Part shown: piece after piece, positions 1 to 5,059 of the stretch
Position numbering within the stretch: the first letter of the stretch is position 1
How the letters are laid out: each line of letters opens with the position of its first letter
Assembly: GCA_937942465.1 (NCBI GenBank)
Contig: CALDEO010000172.1
Location: 1-5,059, forward strand
From: an uncultured Saprospiraceae bacterium
GTDB lineage: Bacteria; Bacteroidota; Bacteroidia; Chitinophagales; Saprospiraceae
Direction: 5' to 3'
Length of the DNA stretch: 5,059 nucleotides
Made by a program: the position numbers and the translations under genes
The notes under the pieces: generated by a model
Database searches by the model: none
What the model saw: only the letters and a program-made list of their open reading frames with translations
Told to the model about the DNA's origin: nothing

Positions 1-1551
1 AGTAATATTGGACTTGATGAGGTTAAGGATATTTGTGCTAAGTATGGAGAGTACCCTTGTTTTGCTTTGTTGCATGTAGATGTATTGAATGCGCATAATG
101 AGCAGGAGCAGGCATTTAATCAATTGAATGAAGCGATCAAAAAACATCCGACGAGTTTAGGTTTGAAGATCAACTTGGGGAGGATGTTTGTTTACTATAA
201 TATGCTTTTAGAATTTGAGGATTTGATGCATGGGTGGTTGGATATTAATAATATCGAGATTAATAAACCACTCTATTTAAATGATTTCTATCAGCTATTG
301 ATGTTGTACGTTGATTACTTTCATATCGAAGAAGACAAAAGTATATTGACGCATATTTATTGTTGGACGCTACATGATAGGTTTAAAGATATCTCTATGG
401 ATCTCTCTGTAGAGATGATCAAAAAGCAGTATGAACTAGAAGAGCACAACTATTCTAAAAGTGAAATAGCAGTAGAGCCGGAGGAAGTACAAGATTCTCA
501 TGATACGGAGACAGTAGAACTTGATACTGAAATAAACGTTCAGTTCTATGAAAATCTAGCATTGAATGACCAAGCATATAATCCAATAATTCAAAATATA
601 ATGGAGCTTGATTGTTTTATGGATTTGGATGAACCCCAATTGCAGGAGATAGATCACCTAGAGGTTAATGATCAGCTAATCCATGATGTCCATTGGATGA
701 TCAAGAAAAGCGTACTCTCTGGTCTTAGAGACAATGCAATGAATACGGAGCATATTATTACTGCAATATTCATCATCGGTGCCAAGGGCTTATCTCAATG
801 TGTACCTGCAGTTTTACATATCTATGGCATTCATGAGCATGTAGGGTATCGAGTCTTTGAAGATGATGAACTCTATATTGTCGGTCAAGGTATCGGAGGC
901 TTGTTGGACGATCACATTGTCTTAGTCGATCAATTGCTTAAGGACCCATCGTTACATTGGTATCACAAGAGTATTCTATTTCAGATAATTGCTTTTAGAC
1001 TGAAGTCTGAAAATGAATTGTACAACGTAACGGAAGTGAAAGGACTGGCTGAATATTATTATCAGCAAAAAAACAAGGAAGCTCTTACGTGGTTGTGTCA
1101 AGCATTTATAGGTCATGTACACATTCCATTAAAAGAGTTTTTTGAACAAGAAAAATTAATAAAGTTATATGATTCTAGTATTATTGATTTTGAAAACCAC
1201 AACTTAGTGGGATTGGGATTAGACTTAATATTTGATTACAACATGGTGGAAATACACCTCATAATGGATGAAATATATGTGGAGAGAGAAGAGGTAATGA
1301 ATGAGTTGTTAGCAGAATTTGAGAATGAAGGCAATACAGAACCATTACTCAATACTACAGAAGTGCAACAGATATGGGAGATTATTAATCTTAATGCCAT
1401 TGAGTCGATCAAGCAATCTTCACAAGAGTTAGTGGAGGACTCTTCGGAGTTAAACCACCCCACATCATTAGGTCCAGAGCTAGGCAATAATGAGTCATGC
1501 CCCTGCGGCAGTGGACGACCATACAAGAGATGTTGTTTTAATTTAAATTAA
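1..1551 (+). CDS. SEC-C motif protein with TPR-like and DUF1186-like helical region (5' partial)
   Basis: The frame is open from base 1 to the TAA at 1549-1551, so 516 codons are visible and the true start lies upstream. A TTG at 67 could open the frame but nothing supports it as the start. Numbering from the first codon, residues about 20-70 look like a TPR helix pair (ALLHVDVLNAH, then EAIKKHPTSLGLKINLGRM). An acidic, low-complexity linker follows at about 144-180 (VEPEEVQDSHDTETVEL). Residues about 195-430 are predicted mostly helical. Their pattern, a repeat helix pair, a YIVGQGIGGLL segment, then RFLK/FIGH-type helices, resembles DUF1186 proteins, which often end in SEC-C; this is a resemblance by eye. 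The C-terminus is a clear SEC-C motif with zinc ligands C500, C502, C511 and C512. SEC-C binds zinc and in SecA contacts SecB and ribosomes, but stand-alone SEC-C proteins mostly lack a known function. No signal peptide or membrane segment is visible in the part seen, so it is probably cytoplasmic. The SNF2 gene follows after 115 bases on the same strand. The gene call and SEC-C are secure; the DUF1186 link is moderate and the function unknown. Confidence 0.9.
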   Translation, partial: SNIGLDEVKDICAKYGEYPCFALLHVDVLNAHNEQEQAFNQLNEAIKKHPTSLGLKINLGRMFVYYNMLLEFEDLMHGWLDINNIEINKPLYLNDFYQLLMLYVDYFHIEEDKSILTHIYCWTLHDRFKDISMDLSVEMIKKQYELEEHNYSKSEIAVEPEEVQDSHDTETVELDTEINVQFYENLALNDQAYNPIIQNIMELDCFMDLDEPQLQEIDHLEVNDQLIHDVHWMIKKSVLSGLRDNAMNTEHIITAIFIIGAKGLSQCVPAVLHIYGIHEHVGYRVFEDDELYIVGQGIGGLLDDHIVLVDQLLKDPSLHWYHKSILFQIIAFRLKSENELYNVTEVKGLAEYYYQQKNKEALTWLCQAFIGHVHIPLKEFFEQEKLIKLYDSSIIDFENHNLVGLGLDLIFDYNMVEIHLIMDEIYVEREEVMNELLAEFENEGNTEPLLNTTEVQQIWEIINLNAIESIKQSSQELVEDSSELNHPTSLGPELGNNESCPCGSGRPYKRCCFNLN

Positions 1552-1556
1552 CAACA
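1531..1556. repeat. Inverted repeat spanning the stop codon of the SEC-C gene
   Basis: Bases 1538-1551 form a perfect 14-base palindrome (TTAATTTAAATTAA) that ends exactly at the TAA stop. It is flanked by TGTTG (1531-1535) and CAACA (1552-1556), which also pair, leaving a two-base bulge at 1536-1537. This could fold into a 12-pair AT-rich hairpin in the mRNA 3' end. It lacks a GC-rich stem and a following T-tract, so it does not fit a standard intrinsic terminator. It may be a weak terminator, an RNA stability element, or chance in AT-rich DNA. Confidence 0.45.
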
Positions 1557-1627
1557 TCAAATTATAAGATAACGGTGAAAATAATAAACATTAGCACGAT
1601 TAATGTATTGAATAAGGTCCTGATCTA

Positions 1628-1639
1628 TTTTGATCAAAA
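1628..1639. repeat. 12-base perfect palindrome upstream of the SNF2 gene
   Basis: TTTTGATCAAAA is a perfect palindrome whose right end lies 27 bases before the GTG start of the SNF2 gene. Its right half (AAAAC) can also pair with GTTTT at 1642-1646, so two alternative small structures are possible. The position would suit an operator or a leader element, but no known regulator site is recognised. A short AT-rich palindrome can occur by chance. Confidence 0.3.
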
Positions 1640-1646
1640 CAGTTTT

Positions 1647-1669
1647 AAAAGAGGAAGAGAGAGCCTGTG
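1647..1669 (+). promoter_or_regulatory. Purine-rich ribosome-binding region and GTG start of the SNF2 gene
   Basis: Bases 1647-1663 are all purines (AAAAGAGGAAGAGAGAG) and end three bases before the GTG at 1667. The GAGGA core, 1651-1655, is 11 bases from the start codon, somewhat long for a classic Shine-Dalgarno site. Bacteroidota commonly rely less on this pairing. An in-frame TAA at 1646-1648 rules out any earlier start. The ATG at 1671 is out of frame and is followed at once by TAA. The next in-frame candidates (TTG 1745, ATG 1799) lack a comparable upstream tract and would remove conserved-looking N-terminal sequence. This supports GTG 1667. Confidence 0.5.
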
Positions 1670-4600
1670 GATGTAAAAAAGTCAAATATTGAATACCTAC
1701 TAAGTAGACTATTTGATGCTCATATCGTAGAGAAAGGAAGGAAATTGTTTTCTGAGTCAGCTGTACTATCACACAGTATTGATCCTAAGAATGGTATCAT
1801 CATGGCCAAGGTCCAAGATATCAATATGTATAGTATTAAACTCAACTACAATGTAGGGAGTAATGCTATTACAGGGTTGAAATGTGATTGTACTCAGGGT
1901 AGTTTTTGTAAGCACATCGTAGCGACTATGCTCGTTGTGCAGAAAGGTGAAGAACGTGTCAGAACGGTACAAACCTATACAATACCTACACAGTCTTCTG
2001 ACGAATATAGAGTAATAGAATATACGAGTTTTGAAGAGCTGCAACGTCGAGTACAGATGCTTGCTCCACGTGGTTATCAGCGATCATATGAGATGCATAG
2101 CCTCGAATATGATATTACATTTGAGGAGGATAGTTCGCTTAAGTTGCGTGGTTTGTCACCTAGTTTCAATAGCAAAAAGTCATTGGAGGCTTTAGTTGTT
2201 CTTGTGAAAAATGGAGATCAGCAAATCGAAGTAAAATGTGAAATTTGTGATAGAGAAAGTGATTTATTATGTGACCATACATATTTTGCTTTATCTCACT
2301 TGGTAGCCTTACCTATTACGAAGTCATATATTCAAGATGAGATATCATATGAGGACGAACTCAATAGATTTGCTCAGAACGAAGGGCTGGCCGTTGAGCA
2401 AGTTGTTCGCTTATTTGACTTCAAGCTTAACCGTAAAGGGATCAGCGCCAAGGAGAAAGGAGGAGGATATTTAGATTCAGAAAAGCTAAGAAAATTTAGC
2501 AATGTATTTATAGAGTCTCTTAAAGAGCAATATCTGTCACCAACTGATCTACAGGTCGATGAAAGTATCGATGACGAGCCTAAGTTGAATGCCATGATGT
2601 GGAATGTAACTGATAATACAAAGTTATTTCCAGAGGTGATCGTGGGTAATGCCACGGTAACAAGAGATAAAATAAAATCTAATATAGAGAAAGATAGAGT
2701 AGCAAAGTACTTAGATAAAGATCTCAAAACTAAAGTCCTTGAGTTAGCTACTAAGCAGGTAATAGGCACCAAGGATGAAGAGTATTTATCTATGGTCAAT
2801 GATCAACTTAGCCTTATTAAAGCGAATATTAATACGGTCTTGTCATTACCTCAGTATCTTAATGAGGATACAAAGTATGACATAGAAGATCGATTTTATA
2901 CATTGAAAAAAACGGAACTAAAATTACTTAGTTTCTTAAAATTTCCAATTGATATAAGATGTAGCATTGAGGTGCGAGACAACTTATGTACCCTATCTAC
3001 GCATTTGTATGTTAGTAAGGCAAGGTTTCATTTAGAGGAAGTAAAATTCATACATCCACTATTTGTGGTTCTTAATAAGCAGAATCAAACAGCATTCTTC
3101 AAAAACTACTTCGATAAGAATACAATTGAAATGCTGAAAGGGGTCAGTATCATGCAGTTTTCATTAGCGAAAGTTAAAGAATTGTATCCATTACTGTTTT
3201 TCCTCAAAGATCATTATCGTCTTGAGTTGCCAGAAGAGTTAATGCATGAAATCAATCAAGCTACGGATGGTCAGCATGAGCTATATTTAAAGAGCTCTGG
3301 TGAGAATATTCTTTTCACGCCAGTCATCAACTATGGTGATGGTCTTAAGATCAATGCGATCACAAGGCTACCAGTAGAAGAGGCCGATGAGTATCGATAC
3401 TTCTCTAAGGATGACGCCGAAAATTTGCTTTTGTGGCTTAAAGGCTCACACCCATCATTTGAGAAAATACCGAGGTACTCAGAGTTTTTAAGAATGACTA
3501 AAGATGAGTTCTTAGCTGATTATTGGTTTGCAGATTTCTTTGATAAATGTAAAGAAGATAATGTAGCAGTGCTCGGGTATGAAGAGCTCGAGTTATCAAG
3601 ATTTAATAGAAATAGACCTTCGATCACGACAACAATAGAGTCGGGTATAGATTGGTTTGATACAGACGTACATATCAAGTACGGAGACCTTGTGGTACCC
3701 ATGAAGACTTGGGTCACAATGATTAAGAATAAAGAAAAATACATCAAATTAGCTGATGGTACGCTTGGTATTGTTCCACAAGAGTGGATAGATAAGCTTA
3801 CGCGAATAGTTGATATAGCCGATACATCCAATGATGACATCAGAATAAGTAAATACCACTTTAATCTATTAGATGAAATAATAGATGATGTAGGTAGTTT
3901 GGATTGGTATAAAGAGATCCGAGATAAGAAAGACAAGTTGATCAGTTTTGAGACGACGCAGACATTCCCGGTACCGAGTATATTGACGGCTGACCTTAGA
4001 GAATACCAAGAAAAGGGATATCAATGGTTACGGTTTTTACATGAGTTCGGATTTGGTGGTTGTCTAGCAGATGATATGGGTCTTGGTAAGACGGTACAGA
4101 TAATATCACTTTTGGCTCATACCAAAGAGGCTGGTTCGTGCTTTGCATTAGTCGTAGTGCCTAATTCATTGTTATTTAACTGGTCCAACGAGCTTAAAAA
4201 GTTCTGTCCTAGTCTGAATTTCATGGTTCATCATGGTACCTCAAGAGATATTGAAAATATCAAAAGAGACGACTTTGACATTATCATCACAACCTACGGT
4301 ACAGCAGTGTCAGATGTAGATAAGTTATCCAACATTACATTTGATTACATCGTATTGGATGAATCTCAAGCAATAAAAAATCCAAAGTCTAAGCGAAACA
4401 AAGCCATGCGAGTATTGCAAGGTAAAAACAAGCTAGTTTTGACGGGTACACCAATAGAAAACAATACGTTAGATTTATTTGGGCAGTTCAATTTCTTAAA
4501 CCCAGGAATGCTAGGTAGTGAAGGAGAGTTTGTAAGGAACTTCTCCAAACCGATAGACCTGAATGGCGATAAAGAGCAAGCGATGATGCTCAAGAAGCTG

Positions 4601-5059
4601 ATTCACCCGTTCATATTGAGACGTACCAAGGAGCAAGTAGCAAGTGACCTACCTCCTAAGTCAGAGATTGTACTCTACTGTGAGATGGGAGAAGACCAAC
4701 GTAAACATTACGATAGTTTATTGAATACAGTTAAGCAGGATGTAAGTCAGAGTATCGAGGAGAATGGTGTAGGTAAGTCTAAGCTTAAAATTTTAGAAGC
4801 ACTATTGAGATTACGTCAAGTATGTAATGCTACGCAGCTAGTAGATAGTTCTAGCCGTAGTAGCTCTACTAAGATAAAAACACTACTTGAGCATATAGAA
4901 TCCAACGAACAACATAAGTGTTTGATCTTTTCACAGTTTGTAGGAATGCTTACACTCATAAGAGCAGAATTGGATAAGCAGGGTATCAAATATGCCTACC
5001 TAGATGGTAAGACAAGAGATCGTGAAGCAGCGGTAAAAGAGTTTCAAGAGGATGAGGAA
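1667..5059 (+). CDS. SWI2/SNF2-family ATPase (DEAD/DEAH-like helicase) with N-terminal SWIM zinc finger (3' partial)
   Basis: The frame runs 1131 codons without a stop and leaves the window, so the C-terminus is missing. SNF2 proteins are ATP-driven double-stranded DNA translocases that move or strip proteins on DNA and usually do not separate strands. The SWIM finger is C73-x-C75-x5-C81-x-H83. A second cluster is C191-x2-C194-x7-C202-x-H204. Residues 205-650 are an accessory region with no fold I can name. Signatures typical of bacterial SNF2 proteins precede the motor: YWFADFF (619-625), SGIDWF (659-664) and LADGTLGIVPQEW (695-707). The motor starts at LREYQ (777-781). Visible motifs are I ADDMGLGKT (801-809, Walker lysine K808), Ia VVVPNSLLFNW (829-839), Ib TTY (875-877), II DESQ (898-901), III LTGTP (925-929), HPFILRRTK (980-988), LRLRQVCN (1047-1054), IV LIFSQF (1086-1091) and YLDGKTRDR (1111-1119). 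Motifs V and VI and the arginine finger should lie just past the edge, roughly 100 residues. The gene is probably cytoplasmic and may be co-transcribed with the SEC-C gene 115 bases upstream. The family is secure; the cellular role is unknown. Confidence 0.95.
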   Translation, partial: MDVKKSNIEYLLSRLFDAHIVEKGRKLFSESAVLSHSIDPKNGIIMAKVQDINMYSIKLNYNVGSNAITGLKCDCTQGSFCKHIVATMLVVQKGEERVRTVQTYTIPTQSSDEYRVIEYTSFEELQRRVQMLAPRGYQRSYEMHSLEYDITFEEDSSLKLRGLSPSFNSKKSLEALVVLVKNGDQQIEVKCEICDRESDLLCDHTYFALSHLVALPITKSYIQDEISYEDELNRFAQNEGLAVEQVVRLFDFKLNRKGISAKEKGGGYLDSEKLRKFSNVFIESLKEQYLSPTDLQVDESIDDEPKLNAMMWNVTDNTKLFPEVIVGNATVTRDKIKSNIEKDRVAKYLDKDLKTKVLELATKQVIGTKDEEYLSMVNDQLSLIKANINTVLSLPQYLNEDTKYDIEDRFYTLKKTELKLLSFLKFPIDIRCSIEVRDNLCTLSTHLYVSKARFHLEEVKFIHPLFVVLNKQNQTAFFKNYFDKNTIEMLKGVSIMQFSLAKVKELYPLLFFLKDHYRLELPEELMHEINQATDGQHELYLKSSGENILFTPVINYGDGLKINAITRLPVEEADEYRYFSKDDAENLLLWLKGSHPSFEKIPRYSEFLRMTKDEFLADYWFADFFDKCKEDNVAVLGYEELELSRFNRNRPSITTTIESGIDWFDTDVHIKYGDLVVPMKTWVTMIKNKEKYIKLADGTLGIVPQEWIDKLTRIVDIADTSNDDIRISKYHFNLLDEIIDDVGSLDWYKEIRDKKDKLISFETTQTFPVPSILTADLREYQEKGYQWLRFLHEFGFGGCLADDMGLGKTVQIISLLAHTKEAGSCFALVVVPNSLLFNWSNELKKFCPSLNFMVHHGTSRDIENIKRDDFDIIITTYGTAVSDVDKLSNITFDYIVLDESQAIKNPKSKRNKAMRVLQGKNKLVLTGTPIENNTLDLFGQFNFLNPGMLGSEGEFVRNFSKPIDLNGDKEQAMMLKKLIHPFILRRTKEQVASDLPPKSEIVLYCEMGEDQRKHYDSLLNTVKQDVSQSIEENGVGKSKLKILEALLRLRQVCNATQLVDSSSRSSSTKIKTLLEHIESNEQHKCLIFSQFVGMLTLIRAELDKQGIKYAYLDGKTRDREAAVKEFQEDEE
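1883..1915 (+). other. SWIM zinc finger coding segment of the SNF2 protein
   Basis: Encodes CDCTQGSFCKH, residues 73-83, matching the SWIM pattern CxCx(n)CxH with n of 5. SWIM domains are zinc-chelating modules found in bacterial SNF2 ATPases and some eukaryotic proteins and are thought to bind DNA or protein. The hydrophobic strands before it (MYSIKLNY) and the helix after it (IVATMLVV) fit the expected beta-beta-alpha fold. Confidence 0.88.
2237..2278 (+). other. Second SWIM-like CxxC...CxH cluster in the SNF2 protein
   Basis: Encodes CEICDRESDLLCDH, residues 191-204. The spacing CxxCx7CxH differs from classical SWIM (CxC), but the final CxH followed by a helix-like stretch (TYFALSHLVAL) and the strands before it (LEALVVLV, QIEVKCEI) mirror the first finger. 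It could be a diverged SWIM copy or a separate zinc site. All four ligands are present, which favours a working metal site. Confidence 0.55.

Noticed and set aside
67..1551. TTG at 67 as the true start of the SEC-C gene
   Set aside because: The frame is open back to base 1 with protein-like sequence (EVKDICAKYGEYPCFALLHVD) that continues into the TPR-like helix, so the gene most likely starts before the window.
1552..1666. Promoter for the SNF2 gene in the gap (TTG at 1608-1610 with TATTTTG at 1626-1632, or TATAAG at 1563-1568)
   Set aside because: The spacing of TTG to TATTTTG (15 bases) is too short and the -7 box is one base short of the Bacteroidota TAnnTTTG pattern. TATAAG has no suitable -35 partner.
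1236..4593. Several minus-strand open frames of 71-141 codons (for example 1236-1526, 1557-1772, 1769-2044, 2374-2799, 3520-3936, 4366-4593)
   Set aside because: All but 1557-1772 lie wholly antisense to the two strongly supported genes, and that one covers the gap and the SNF2 start. None shows a recognisable domain. They are serine-, leucine- and isoleucine-rich as expected of antisense translation.
1667..5059. Assignment to a phage-defence system such as DISARM (DrmD-type SNF2 ATPase)
   Set aside because: No methyltransferase, DrmA/B-like or nuclease partner gene is visible, and the SWIM-plus-accessory layout is that of general bacterial SNF2 proteins. Flanking genes would be needed.
1667..5059. 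Frameshift or pseudogene in the SNF2 gene
   Set aside because: The frame was read through to the window end with no stop and with all expected motifs in one frame and in the right order; the missing C-terminus is explained by the window edge.

Overview
This window holds two same-strand protein genes, both cut by the window edges. No RNA gene, mobile element, CRISPR array or prophage part is visible. The DNA is AT-rich and uses the standard genetic code, since no TGA is read through in either frame. The SNF2 protein has the SWIM-plus-helicase layout and pre-helicase signatures I associate with Bacteroidota (for example DWF...FGD and DGT.G..P.EW). I therefore infer a Bacteroidota member, possibly environmental or marine. 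This rests on protein style only, not on a marker gene.

Region 1 (1-1551, +) is the 3' part of a gene for a helical-repeat protein. It has a TPR-like start, an acidic linker, an alpha-helical body that resembles DUF1186-type proteins, and a C-terminal SEC-C zinc-binding motif (CPCGSGRPYKRCC). Its N-terminus lies before the window.

Region 2 (1552-1666) is a 115-base AT-rich gap. It holds the end of an inverted repeat that spans the stop codon, a 12-base perfect palindrome (TTTTGATCAAAA) and a long purine tract just before the next start. I see no convincing intrinsic terminator or promoter, so co-transcription of the two genes is plausible but unproven.

Region 3 (1667-5059, +) is one uninterrupted reading frame of 1131 codons that runs off the right edge. 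It encodes a SWI2/SNF2-family ATPase with an N-terminal SWIM zinc finger (CxCx5CxH), a second SWIM-like cluster (CxxCx7CxH), a long accessory region, a complete first helicase lobe, and the start of the second lobe. Motifs V and VI would lie beyond the edge. The predicted start is GTG, the only plausible one after an in-frame stop.

Together the genes pair a putative zinc-binding scaffold or adaptor with a DNA-dependent ATPase translocase. A shared role in remodelling protein-nucleic-acid complexes is an inference from adjacency and domain types. Nothing in the window proves a defence or other named system.
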